Source of the DNA: Streptomyces sp. WZ-12
GTDB taxonomy: Bacteria > Actinomycetota > Actinomycetes > Streptomycetales > Streptomycetaceae
DNA: 64,000 nt
Reading direction: 5' to 3'
Assembly (NCBI RefSeq): GCF_028898845.1
Contig: NZ_CP118574.1
Coordinates: 6,297,001-6,361,000 of the forward strand
Shown: in pieces, positions 26,590 to 35,395 of the stretch
Numbering within the stretch: the stretch's first letter is position 1
Layout of the letters: the number at the start of each line of letters is the position of its first letter
Program-made: the position numbers and the translations under genes
The notes under the pieces: model-generated
Told to the model about the DNA's origin: nothing
Databases searched by the model: none
The model's input: the letters and a program-made list of their open reading frames with translations, nothing else

Positions 26590-26775
26590 CCCGCCTTCCC
26601 TGGGTCCGTAGCAATCCGTCGCGTCCGTCCCCGCGCAGGTCAGCGCGGGGACGGACGTCCTCATCGGGACGGGCTTCTCCGTACCAGCAGCCGCGTCCGT
26701 ACCTGCTCTGACCAGCCCTGCAACGGATGCGACGGACGTGACGAAGTCCCGCCCACACACCACTGGAGCACCACC
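26590..26775. other. Candidate origin of transfer (oriT) upstream of mobC
   Basis: These 186 bases lie between the ATPase gene and mobC. They include a 15-bp perfect inverted repeat, CGTCCGTCCCCGCGC at 26622-26636 and its complement at 26643-26657, around AGGTCA. Several further CCGTCGCGTCCGT-like words follow. Position next to the relaxase operon and strong symmetry fit an oriT, but the hairpin could instead be a terminator of the ATPase gene. Confidence 0.45.
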
Positions 26776-27504
26776 ATGCGTGAGACTGACACCGGCGACC
26801 GCTACCCCGTTCGCTGCCGCAGGGGATGGTTCGGCCTGGGTCGACGAACAGCAGCAAGCTGGAGCGAACGAGCCTCTAACGAGGCTTCGTCCGCGCTTGC
26901 CCCCGCCCCAGGGGTGGCGGAGGAAGAGGGGGCCGGGCGCCAGCGGGCACCCGAGCCGGGGGAGGGGAAGGCCGAGCCCAACGCCACGCCCCGCGCCGAC
27001 AGCGCCGAGCACCCCGCCGCCCCGCACACCGAAGTGCCCGCCGATGTACGACCGCTCGCTGAGAAGCCCTCGTGGCGTGAGCCCGACGCCCCGGTGCTGC
27101 CCGCGCGGATGAACCGCAAGCGCACCACCGAGAAGCGCGACCAGGTCAAGAACATCCGCTTCACCGCGACCGCCGTACAGACCATCGATGACGAAGCCAA
27201 GCTGCGTGGCCAGACGTTCGCCGGTTTCGTCGGCGACGCCGCCCTCGCGGTCGCGTGCGGTGAGGCGAACATGGTCGGCAGCCCAGAGGACGACCCCGTC
27301 CGGCCGCTGGTGGAGGCCGTCGAGGTACACACCAAGGCGCTGAACCGGATTGGCACCAACCTCAACCAGATCACCATGGCCATCCACTCCGGCGCGATAC
27401 CCGAGCGCACCGAAGCCGTACTCGACCACATCGAGCAGGCCGCCGAGGCCAGTTACCGGCTGATGGACCAGCTCCTGGCGGAAGGCGCCGCTCATGGTGC
27501 CTGA
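26776..27504 (+). CDS. mobC: MobC-like relaxosome accessory protein
   Basis: The 242-residue protein has a long disordered N terminus of about 110 residues. A ribbon-helix-helix-like segment follows (VKNIRFTATAVQTIDDEAKL, about 125-145), then the MobC signature KALNRIGTNLNQITMAIHSG. It would bind oriT and load the relaxase encoded by the next gene, whose ATG lies 11 bases before this gene's stop. The start ATG 26776 has only a weak ribosome site, so an internal start nearer the conserved part is possible. Confidence 0.82.
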   Translation: MRETDTGDRYPVRCRRGWFGLGRRTAASWSERASNEASSALAPAPGVAEEEGAGRQRAPEPGEGKAEPNATPRADSAEHPAAPHTEVPADVRPLAEKPSWREPDAPVLPARMNRKRTTEKRDQVKNIRFTATAVQTIDDEAKLRGQTFAGFVGDAALAVACGEANMVGSPEDDPVRPLVEAVEVHTKALNRIGTNLNQITMAIHSGAIPERTEAVLDHIEQAAEASYRLMDQLLAEGAAHGA

Positions 27505-29170
27505 CGTCTCCACCGGCTCCGACACCCGCGGCCTGATCAACTACCTCTTCGGGCCGGGTCGGCGGGACGAGCACACCGACCCGCACGTCGTGGCCGCCTG
27601 GGACATGGCCGGCGCCCCCGACCCCGGCCGTGACCCCACCGTCACCTACACCCAACTCGCCAAGCGCCTCGACCACCACGTCGACCTACGCACCCGCGAA
27701 CTCGGCAAGAGGCCACCGCAGCACGTGTGGCACTGCCCGGTACGCACCGCGCCTGGTGACCGCTACCTGACCGACGCCGAGTGGGCCGAGGTCGCCCGCC
27801 GCGTCGTCGACGCCACCGGCATCGCACCCGAAGGCGACGAGAAAGCCTGCCGATGGATCGCCGTGCGGCACGCGGACGACCACATCCACATCCTGGCCAC
27901 CACCGTCCGCGCCGACGGCCGCCGGCCCCGGACGAACCGGGACGGCTGGCGGGCCCAGAAGGAATGCCGCAAGATCGAGGCCGAGTTCGGGCTGCGCCGC
28001 CTGAAGTCCGGCGACCTCACCGCGTCCCGCACGCCGACCGGAGCAGAGCGGGCCAAGGCCGAGCGCCAGGGGCAGAACGTGACCACGCGGGAGTGGCTGC
28101 GCGAGCAGGCGTACGCGGTCGCCGCCTCCGTCCACAGCATCGACGAGTACTTCACCGTGCTGGGCTCGCTTGGCATCCAGGTCAAGCCGCGCATCAGCAC
28201 CAAGACCGGCGAAGTGGACGGCTACAGCCTGGCCGCACCCGGCGACACCATCTTCTTCGGTGGCTCCAAGCTCGCCCCCGACCTGTCCTACAACCGCCTG
28301 ACCGAACGCCTCCCCACCCAGAAGGTGGCCGACCGTCCCCAGCAGGTGGCGGACCCGGCCCACTCGTGGTGCCGTACCGAATCCGCCATACGCTCTGCCC
28401 GTTCGGCTCTCGACGCGGGCGACGACGCCATCGCCCAGGGGCACCTGGAAGCCTTCGGCGACACCCTCCACAACCTGGCCCGTACCACACCCGGCCCGCG
28501 TCAGGCCGAACTGCAAGCGGCAGCAAGGACGTTCAACCGCGCCCGTCGCTCGGCGATCCGGGCCGACCACCAGGCCGCCACCGAACTACGCCAAGCCGCC
28601 AAGGAACTCGCCTACGCCCCCAACATTCCCGGCGGCCTGGCCATCGCCGTCGTCTTCGCGGCCCTGCACGTGGCCCGCGCCGCCGCCAAGTGGCACGCGC
28701 AGCGCGGCCACGAACAGCAGGCCGCCGCAGCCGAACAAGCCGCCCGCCATCTACAAGGCAGCTATCGCCAAGCGGCCGAGCCGGTCCTGGTGGACCTCAC
28801 CCGCCGTGCGCCCCGCCCTGCCACAGCCCGGCGATTCGAGGCCGACGTGCAGGCAGCCATCCCCGACCACGCCGACCGCATCCTCACCGACCCCGCCTGG
28901 CCCGCCCTGACCACCACCCTCGCCCGCGCCGAGACAGCTGGCCACAAACCCCGCCACCTCCTGGCCGAAGTGGCCGCCCACCGAGAACTCGACACCGCCG
29001 AACGCCCCGCCGAAGTCCTCAACTGGCGCATCACCGCCCAGCCGAACAGGCGCGCACAAGCAGCACGCCAGCGAAGCAGTACCGTTGGCACGCCCGCCGC
29101 GTCCCCAGCGTTCCATTCCACGACCACAACGGTGAACAGCAGGCCCGAGGAACGAGGCCGACGCCGATAG
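27494..29170 (+). CDS. mobA: Relaxase / mobilization nuclease
   Basis: The 558-residue protein nicks oriT and pilots the strand to a recipient. The N-terminal relaxase domain has GLINYLFGPGR near residue 13, HVWHCPVRT near 76, and the metal-binding histidines in AVRHADDHIHILATTV near 124, as in Mob-type nucleases (PF03432). The C-terminal half is helical and Ala-rich. It overlaps mobC by 11 bases. There is no coupling-protein or FtsK-type gene in the element, so transfer would need help from another plasmid or element. Confidence 0.88.
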   Translation: MVPDVSTGSDTRGLINYLFGPGRRDEHTDPHVVAAWDMAGAPDPGRDPTVTYTQLAKRLDHHVDLRTRELGKRPPQHVWHCPVRTAPGDRYLTDAEWAEVARRVVDATGIAPEGDEKACRWIAVRHADDHIHILATTVRADGRRPRTNRDGWRAQKECRKIEAEFGLRRLKSGDLTASRTPTGAERAKAERQGQNVTTREWLREQAYAVAASVHSIDEYFTVLGSLGIQVKPRISTKTGEVDGYSLAAPGDTIFFGGSKLAPDLSYNRLTERLPTQKVADRPQQVADPAHSWCRTESAIRSARSALDAGDDAIAQGHLEAFGDTLHNLARTTPGPRQAELQAAARTFNRARRSAIRADHQAATELRQAAKELAYAPNIPGGLAIAVVFAALHVARAAAKWHAQRGHEQQAAAAEQAARHLQGSYRQAAEPVLVDLTRRAPRPATARRFEADVQAAIPDHADRILTDPAWPALTTTLARAETAGHKPRHLLAEVAAHRELDTAERPAEVLNWRITAQPNRRAQAARQRSSTVGTPAASPAFHSTTTTVNSRPEERGRRR

Positions 29171-29265
29171 CCCCTGGTGTCGTTGGCGCCACCGACCCAG
29201 CCTGGTGCCCTCACCGCTCCCTGCGGCGAGGGCACCAGTCCTCCGTGCCGTGATGTGATGTGATG

Positions 29266-29844
29266 TCAGGCTGCTTCGCTTCCGCGCGAATCACCAGACT
29301 CACAAGTCGGCGCGGCGGGCAGCTGTCCGGCCCATTCCAGAGCTTCCATCAAGTGCTCGGCCCGCAGCCCGACGTAGGGATCGGGCTGGAGAAGAAGAGT
29401 TGCCGCACCACGGACGGTGCGTTCCGTAGCCCAGGCGTGGTCGAGGTTGGTGAAGTCGTCGTCGATCCAGATGGCGGGTGCGTCGCCGAGCCAGGCATCG
29501 ACGTGGTCGCGTTTCCAGAGGTAGCCGTTGGGGTGGCTGGTGGTGATCTGCGGACGAGGAAGGTCGACGTACGGCAGGGGTAGGAGGCCGAGGAGCGGCC
29601 CGATCAGTGTGGTGGCGTCCTGGCGCCAACTGGTGCACCAGACGGGCGTGACCAGCCCGGTGCGGATCACGTCCATGAGCATGGGGCCGTCGGCAGAGTT
29701 GAGCCAGACCGTGACTGGGGCGTCGGCGCTGCGGCCGGTGGGGACGACCTCATGCCGGGCGTGGGTGGCCGGGGTGTTCCCGTGGTCGTCGGGAAACGGT
29801 ATGAGGACGCCGTCGATGTCGAGAAGCAGGTAGGGCAGGCGCAT
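29266..29844 (-). CDS. HAD-domain protein (Swiss-Army-Knife RNA-repair type)
   Basis: The 192-residue protein begins RLPYLLLDIDGVLIPF, with the HAD nucleophile Asp in LLDIDGVL. The second motif is in PVWCTSWRQDA, and the acidic motif is AIWIDDDFTNLD. This arrangement matches HAD phosphatase-like domains found in RNA-repair associated proteins (HAD_SAK). It is the last gene of a four-gene minus-strand operon with a methyltransferase, a phosphotransferase and an unknown protein. The substrate is not known. Confidence 0.78.
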   Translation of the reverse strand: MRLPYLLLDIDGVLIPFPDDHGNTPATHARHEVVPTGRSADAPVTVWLNSADGPMLMDVIRTGLVTPVWCTSWRQDATTLIGPLLGLLPLPYVDLPRPQITTSHPNGYLWKRDHVDAWLGDAPAIWIDDDFTNLDHAWATERTVRGAATLLLQPDPYVGLRAEHLMEALEWAGQLPAAPTCESGDSRGSEAA

Positions 29845-29874
29845 CGGTTCCTCCGGTAGGAAGCCGGGGCGGGG

Positions 29875-30567
29875 TCAGAGCTTGCGTGCGGTGATCAGCA
29901 AGGTGGCGGGCCAGCCGCCCGCGCGGGCGTCGTGGAACTCCCGGGCCGAGGTGAGCCAGAGACCGGCTCGGTCGAGGTGCTTCTCCCAGCGGCCGGCATC
30001 GAAGTCCCAGCGGGCGATCGGGATCCGACTGCGGTCGGGCAAGGTGACGTAGTCACGACAGGGCCGATCCTCGGCGACGGAGCGTCTGCCACCGCGCTGG
30101 GGATGAGGAGTGGAGAAGGCCAACGTGCAGCCTGGCTGGAGGTGTTGGGCGATGGCAGGCAGCAGGAGTTCGGGGGTGACAAGGCCAACCGCGCCGAAGA
30201 CGGAGTAGATCGCGTCGAACCGCTCGTCGGATGCCTGCAGGTAGTGCAGGGCATGGCCGGCGACGAAGGTCAGGTTGCCCAACCGTCCGTAGTGCGAGCG
30301 GGCTCGACGGACCTGCAGCCCGATCAGGTCGACGCCGGTGACTCGGGCTCCGTGGCGGGTGGCGAGGTAAGCGGCGTTGTGGCCGGGGCCGCAGCCGAGT
30401 TCCAGCGCCCGCTTGCCGCGCAGGTCCATGCCGAATATCTCGGCGCCAGGGCCTCGGCCGGGCCGCGTGGTCCACTCCATCCGGGCCGGCACGGACAGCG
30501 GTTCGGCGGGGCCGGCCTCGGTGCGCTGGAGAGCGTGGACGTACCACGGGGAAGCCTGGGCGAGCAT
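29875..30567 (-). CDS. Class I SAM-dependent methyltransferase
   Basis: The 230-residue protein has motif I ALELGCGPGHNAAYLA (about residue 54), motif II acidic residue in VTGVDLIGLQ, and YSVFGAVGLV in the post-II region. Residues 1-45 (SPWYVHALQRTEAGP) look like a substrate cap. It starts directly at the stop of the phosphotransferase gene (TAGATG), so the two are strongly coupled. What it methylates is unknown. Confidence 0.87.
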   Translation of the reverse strand: MLAQASPWYVHALQRTEAGPAEPLSVPARMEWTTRPGRGPGAEIFGMDLRGKRALELGCGPGHNAAYLATRHGARVTGVDLIGLQVRRARSHYGRLGNLTFVAGHALHYLQASDERFDAIYSVFGAVGLVTPELLLPAIAQHLQPGCTLAFSTPHPQRGGRRSVAEDRPCRDYVTLPDRSRIPIARWDFDAGRWEKHLDRAGLWLTSAREFHDARAGGWPATLLITARKL

Positions 30568-31479
30568 CTAGACCTCCAAGAGCTGGAGGACGTCGGTCAT
30601 GTGGCGACGGACGGTCTTGATGTACGCGGGGTCGGTGGACGGGTCGTTGATCCAGCGGATGGCCTGCTCCATGAACCACTCGACGGCCCACATGCGGTGC
30701 CAGCCCAGCGCCCACTTCTCGGCGGAGAGCCCACCACGCTCAGAGAGGGCATCGGGAGTGCCGCCTTCGGTGACGTACACCTCCAGAAAGACGCGCAGGC
30801 GTACGGGGTCGGGGGCGTCGAGGGTGCCGTGCCAGCTGGCGAGGTCGAGCAGCCCGGGGCCGGTGAAGGCGCGGGCGAAGTCGAGCAGCTTCCAGCCGCG
30901 TTGGCCGATGTGGAGGCTGGTGGGGTGGAACTCCGAGTGGACCCAACCGAACGGTGCCACCGTCGCCCCGGCCGAGCGGGCCTCGGCGGCGCGGGCGATC
31001 CGGTCAAGGGCGTCCTCGACGTCATCGGCATCCTGCCACCGTTCCTCCTTGCGGAGTTGATCGAGGTGATCCAGGGCTCGGCTTGGCAGTGTGCGCAGCC
31101 GTTCCTGATCGAGGACCGGCAGTGCGGCAGCCGTAGGGGTGCGGTGGAGGACCACGGCCGCTGCGGCACCGTCGAGGTCGTCGGCCTCTCGGACGGCGGG
31201 ACCGAGGTCTTCCAACAGCATGCCGAGCCAGCCGCCCACGACGGCGGAGGCGTGGACCTGCGGGACCGGGACGCCGTGGGAGTGGGCCAGGCGGAGGGCC
31301 CGGTCCTCGTTGTCGAACGGCTTCTTGGCGTACTTGAAGATGGTGGTGGTGCCGTCCGGGAAGGTCAGACGCTCGATGCCCGACATGGACCACACGCGCA
31401 CCTTCTCGCGCGTTGGGGCGGATCGTCCGGCGATGGTGAGCAGGTTGTCCAGGAGATCGGCGTTGAGGTTCGCGTCCAT
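30568..31479 (-). CDS. Phosphotransferase (aminoglycoside/choline kinase-like fold)
   Basis: The 303-residue protein starts at ATG 31479 with GGAG upstream. It has a kinase-like N lobe with Lys in TTIFKYAKKPFDNEDR and a hinge LGMLLEDLGPAV. The catalytic-loop equivalent is WVHSEFHPTSLHI, where the usual HGD reads HSE, and the metal-binding Asp is in KLLDFARAF. The altered catalytic loop means activity is uncertain. It may phosphorylate a small molecule or nucleotide linked to the other operon products. Confidence 0.82.
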   Translation of the reverse strand: MDANLNADLLDNLLTIAGRSAPTREKVRVWSMSGIERLTFPDGTTTIFKYAKKPFDNEDRALRLAHSHGVPVPQVHASAVVGGWLGMLLEDLGPAVREADDLDGAAAAVVLHRTPTAAALPVLDQERLRTLPSRALDHLDQLRKEERWQDADDVEDALDRIARAAEARSAGATVAPFGWVHSEFHPTSLHIGQRGWKLLDFARAFTGPGLLDLASWHGTLDAPDPVRLRVFLEVYVTEGGTPDALSERGGLSAEKWALGWHRMWAVEWFMEQAIRWINDPSTDPAYIKTVRRHMTDVLQLLEV

Positions 31480-31559
31480 GCGGGGGCTCCGGTATGGGGT
31501 TGGAGGCGTCCGGGGCGGGCGAGTGGTGACGGCCCGCCCCGGAGCCTGGTCGAAGGGGA

Positions 31560-32318
31560 CTACGCGGCAGGGCTCACGCGGTGGGCGTAGACCTGCTCGA
31601 TCCAGCCGGCCTTGAAGGCAGCGAGGTCGTCTCGGAAAACGGCCATCGACGCACCGTAGGGCGCCACGACACCGCCGGACTGGTCCGGCACGGACTGGCA
31701 ACCGTGCACCAGCCGGCCGCCGAGGGCGGCGTGGGCCTTGATGGACTCGATGCGGCGGTGCTCGTTGAACCAGCCACCGTGGTAAACCTCGTCGAGCAGC
31801 CCGCCCATCTCCTCGTCCAGGTCGAAGACGACGGAGGTGGCGGCGGGGAAGAACCAGCACGGGCCGACGTTGGAGATGCGCCCGTCCAGCTCCACCTTGT
31901 TCAGCGTCATCAGCGTGGCGGCCTCGCGCAGCATCCGCAGGTGCTCCGCCGTGATCTGCGGCAGGCCGAGGCCGGCCAGGTGCTCGTCACGGAACAGGTA
32001 CGCGTACACCTCGTACGCGGTATGGAGGACCAGGCCCGCATCCGCCGTGGAACGTCCATGGGCCTTGATGAAGTCGAGGGCAAGCTGCTCGACCGCACTC
32101 TCGGCCGTCTCATCCACCTCCAGGAGCTGGGACTTGACCAGCTCCCAGTCGGCGACGAGCCAGGAGTGGGACTCGAAGCGGAAGAAGTACTCGGCCGGGT
32201 CGATGGTGATGCGCCGGTCCTCGACCTGGATGCCGGGCAGGCGGCTCCAGCGCTCGTCGAACGCCTCGGGCAACTCGACCGTGATGGCCGTCGTGTCGAT
32301 CGTCTCGATGGTGGTCAC
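31560..32318 (-). CDS. Unknown protein, first gene of the cargo operon
   Basis: The 252-residue protein starts at ATG 32318. It is mostly helical and acidic, with an aromatic-rich stretch AEYFFRFESHSWLVADWELV at about residues 42-61 and a C-terminal half with GPCWFFPAATSVVFDLDEEM. I recognise no family. It lies 80 bases upstream of the phosphotransferase gene on the same strand and is divergent from the XRE/TPR regulator. The 223-base gap probably holds promoters for both directions. Confidence 0.7.
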   Translation of the reverse strand: MTTIETIDTTAITVELPEAFDERWSRLPGIQVEDRRITIDPAEYFFRFESHSWLVADWELVKSQLLEVDETAESAVEQLALDFIKAHGRSTADAGLVLHTAYEVYAYLFRDEHLAGLGLPQITAEHLRMLREAATLMTLNKVELDGRISNVGPCWFFPAATSVVFDLDEEMGGLLDEVYHGGWFNEHRRIESIKAHAALGGRLVHGCQSVPDQSGGVVAPYGASMAVFRDDLAAFKAGWIEQVYAHRVSPAA

Positions 32319-32541
32319 CGTGTCTCCGTCTCTGTTCGGCCGGTTTCAGGCACAGGGCGGCCCGAAGCCGGTGTAGGCGTACGGAACTTCGGGAAGCCGC
32401 CCGGCCCAAGGGGGAGCCTGGATCACGGTCGCGCCGTTCCGGGCGGCTGGTGATTAGTGAACCCTCCCTCACGCACAGTGGGTACGGTTAGCGGGAGTTG
32501 AAGCGGTATACGCGGTTTACAGCTCCGGATCGGAGGCGATC

Positions 32542-33897
32542 GTGGCAGCGCAGAGAGCACCCAACTCCCGCCTGCGCGAGGCGATCAATGCGATCGGCTG
32601 CACCTACGAGACCCTGGCCAAGGACGTGCGACGCGTCGCCGCGGAAAACGGCGAGATCGTCCAGACCAACAAGTCGGCCATCTCCCACTGGGTAAACGGC
32701 ATCCGCCAGCCCACCGGCCACACCGGCCAGTACCTCGCCGAAGCCCTGTCCCGCCGAGCAGGCCGCACCATCACCCAAACCGAGATCGGCCTGCGCCCAG
32801 CCGACGCCGAAGCGCCAACGGAATCGGATCCGGTCCTCGCCGCCACCGACCTCGGCCGCGCCGACGTCGAACGTCGCCGCTTCCTCGCGGTAGCCGCGTT
32901 CACCACTGCCGGCGTCGCCATGCCACTCGCCTACGACCATGAGGTCACCGCTCGCATGCTCCGCGCACGCACCGGCACGGCCCTGGTCGGAGTAGAGGAC
33001 GTGGACGTCGTACGCCAGATCACCACCGCCTTCAGCGCGGCCGACGAACGCCTCGGTGGCGGCCACGGCCTGACCACCGTCACCGCCTACCTCGCCGACA
33101 CCGCAGCCCCCATGCTCCACGGACGCTTCCCCAACGAAGCCTTACGCCAAGCCGCCTTCAGCGCCGTCGCCGAACTCGCCTACCTGGCCGGCTGGAAGCA
33201 CCACGACCTCGGCCAGGAAGGCGCCGCCCAGCGCTACTACCAGGTTGGCTACCAACTCGCCTACGAAGCCGACCCCCACGGCCACGCCGCCTGGATGATG
33301 CGCGCCCTCGCCCACCAGGCCCTCAGCCTCAAACAGTCCCACCACTGCGTCGACCTCGTCGAAGGCGCTCTCGCCCGCGGTCTCGGCCATGTCGACGGCC
33401 AGACCGAAGCCCTCCTCCACATCACCCACGCCCGCGCCTACGCCGCCATTGGCGAGAAACCTGCCGCAGCCCGCGCCCTCCTCGCAGCCGAAGACGCCCT
33501 CCTCCGCGACGACGGGCCGCAGCCCAGCTACTCCCGCGTCAGCGGCCCAGCCGCCGGCACCGTCGCCAGCCACACCGCACGTACCCTGACCGACCTCGCC
33601 GACCACATCGGCACCGAACAACAGCACCGCGACGCCCTCATCCGCTGGGACCCTCAGAAGTACAAGCGCGTCCATGCCCTCACCTACGCCGACCTCGGCG
33701 ACAGCCTCGCCGCCCAGGCCCGCGCCGACGAGGCCGTCGCCGCTTGGTCGCAAGCCCTGACCCTCATGGAAGGCATGACGTCCGACCGGACGCGCAAGGC
33801 GATCACATCGCTCAGATCCACTCTCGCCGTCTACCAGCGGCGCAAAGTGCCGGGCGCAGCCGAACTCGCCCGCCGCGCACGAGAAGCACTCGCCTAA
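32542..33897 (+). CDS. XRE-like regulator with TPR-type C-terminal region
   Basis: The 451-residue protein starts at GTG 32542. An N-terminal helix-turn-helix (residues about 9-75, TYETLAKDVRRVA, NKSAISHWVNGIRQP) precedes a linker with a hydrophobic patch (RRFLAVAAFTTAGVAMP). About 300 residues of paired helices follow, resembling tetratricopeptide repeats (for example ALLHITHARAYAAIGEKPAA). Such regulators are common in Streptomyces and may sense peptides or proteins. It overlaps nothing upstream and is followed after one base by the NUDIX gene. Confidence 0.85.
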   Translation: MAAQRAPNSRLREAINAIGCTYETLAKDVRRVAAENGEIVQTNKSAISHWVNGIRQPTGHTGQYLAEALSRRAGRTITQTEIGLRPADAEAPTESDPVLAATDLGRADVERRRFLAVAAFTTAGVAMPLAYDHEVTARMLRARTGTALVGVEDVDVVRQITTAFSAADERLGGGHGLTTVTAYLADTAAPMLHGRFPNEALRQAAFSAVAELAYLAGWKHHDLGQEGAAQRYYQVGYQLAYEADPHGHAAWMMRALAHQALSLKQSHHCVDLVEGALARGLGHVDGQTEALLHITHARAYAAIGEKPAAARALLAAEDALLRDDGPQPSYSRVSGPAAGTVASHTARTLTDLADHIGTEQQHRDALIRWDPQKYKRVHALTYADLGDSLAAQARADEAVAAWSQALTLMEGMTSDRTRKAITSLRSTLAVYQRRKVPGAAELARRAREALA

Positions 33898-33898
33898 C

Positions 33899-34432
33899 AT
33901 GCCCATCGACCCGGCCGACGAAGGGACCACCGTGGCTCAGCCGACAACCGACGATCAGCCCAAAGCGCTCAAGCCCGCCCTCGACTCCATGACCCTGCTG
34001 GTCGCCGCCGTCATCGTCCACGACAAGGCCACCAACCGCGTCGTCCTCCTCCAGCGCAGCCAGAACGCCAAGTTCGCCCAGGGCATGTGGGACCTCCCCG
34101 TCGGCAAAAGCGAACCCGGAGAACCGATTACCGAGACCGCCGTCCGCGAGCTCTACGAGGAGACGGGGCTAACGGTTAAGCCAGAGTCCCTGAAGGTCGC
34201 CCACATCATCCACGGCGCCTGGGGCGTCGAAGCCCCCAACGGCTTCCTCACCGTCGTCTTCGCCGCCCACGATTGGACCGGCGAACCCGAAAACCGCGAA
34301 CCGCGCAAGCACGCACAGGTCCGCTGGGTCGACGTCGACGCCATCCCCGAGAACTTTGTCGAAACCACCTCAAGCGCTCTACAGCGGCATCTCGCGGGAG
34401 GCCCGGAGGTCTCCCTTGACGGCTGGCGATAG
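33899..34432 (+). CDS. NUDIX hydrolase
   Basis: The 177-residue protein has a complete Nudix box, GKSEPGEPITETAVRELYEE followed by TGL (about residues 63-85), so it should hydrolyse a nucleoside diphosphate derivative. The ATG is one base after the stop of the XRE/TPR gene. A GTG at 33932 is an alternative start. In the actinomycete element pSAM2 a Nudix protein (Pif) gives immunity against redundant transfer. A similar role here is possible but unproven. Confidence 0.9.
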   Translation: MPIDPADEGTTVAQPTTDDQPKALKPALDSMTLLVAAVIVHDKATNRVVLLQRSQNAKFAQGMWDLPVGKSEPGEPITETAVRELYEETGLTVKPESLKVAHIIHGAWGVEAPNGFLTVVFAAHDWTGEPENREPRKHAQVRWVDVDAIPENFVETTSSALQRHLAGGPEVSLDGWR

Positions 34433-34594
34433 AGCCCGCTGCCCCGGAGACGTCGACAGCGGCCCACGACAATCCACATGGTTCACGACCACGCCCGCCC
34501 TGCGCGCTCGGTACCGCCGGGAGCGCGGTTCCGGGCGCGGAACGAATGAGCCACGGATCAACTAGAACTCAGACCAGTCAGTTCTCCCCTGCCC

Positions 34595-35395
34595 CTAATT
34601 CAGCGCCGCGCCAGGCGTCCCCCCTTCGCGCGAATCCGCCGATAGCGGGTCCGATGAAAGGTGCTGTGGCGTCACAATCTCATCTCTCAGGGCTCGCAGG
34701 CTCTGAGCACGTTCCGGCTGACCGTAGCGGTCAAATATATGAGCCAGGCTGGTGACCAGGTGCTGTTGAGCGTCTCCGGGCAGGTCCCGCACGAAGTCCT
34801 GTAGCAGCACAGCCACTTGTACCCATGCGTTGTGTGGAGCATAAGAAGCCGCAGAGGCAACAAGCCTTTCAACCCGTGTCACAGTTTCCGTGTCGATGGC
34901 CTCAGGGTGGTCGAGGAACCAGTAGGCGAAAGCCAGAGATGGGTCGCTGAGTAGGGCATCACGCAGATCTTGAGCTCGTTGGAGGCGATGTTGGTCGTCG
35001 CGGGCACGTCGTTCAGCCTGGTGCTGGTCGCGTAGGAGACGGTTGATGTCGGCGGCTTGGTGAGGGTCGGCAGTCAGCTGGACGCGCGCCCATAGCAGTC
35101 GGACGGGGGCGCCCGGCATGTCGGCAGCCTGGCCCAGGCGGCTATTGATGGCTGCTTGGGCAGCCGCCTCCTGGCTGAGCTGCCGTTTTCCAGCGATTCC
35201 CTGGGCCACGTTCAGCACATGGGTGGCGGCCGCGTCATGCGGATTCTGGTGCCGATGACGTCCAGGCAGGTCCTGCCAGGCACCGGTGAAGTGCGCCTCG
35301 AAGTGATATCCGGGGGTTCGGCTGGGCAGGGTGCAGCTCAAAACCAGTCTGCCGTGACGCCGCCGACGCCACGACTTGCTAGGCCACTGGGGCAT
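34595..35395 (-). CDS. Hypothetical protein, third gene of the STAND-ATPase set
   Basis: The 266-residue protein overlaps the ATPase gene end by 17 bases. The N terminus is probably beta-rich (GRLVLSCTLPSRTPGYHFEA). A long charged helix follows at about residues 120-150 (DINRLLRDQHQAERRARDDQ), then a helical region (SLAFAYWFLDHPEAID). No family is recognised with confidence. Coupling to the ATPase suggests it is a partner or effector of that protein. Confidence 0.7.
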   Translation of the reverse strand: MPQWPSKSWRRRRHGRLVLSCTLPSRTPGYHFEAHFTGAWQDLPGRHRHQNPHDAAATHVLNVAQGIAGKRQLSQEAAAQAAINSRLGQAADMPGAPVRLLWARVQLTADPHQAADINRLLRDQHQAERRARDDQHRLQRAQDLRDALLSDPSLAFAYWFLDHPEAIDTETVTRVERLVASAASYAPHNAWVQVAVLLQDFVRDLPGDAQQHLVTSLAHIFDRYGQPERAQSLRALRDEIVTPQHLSSDPLSADSREGGTPGAALN

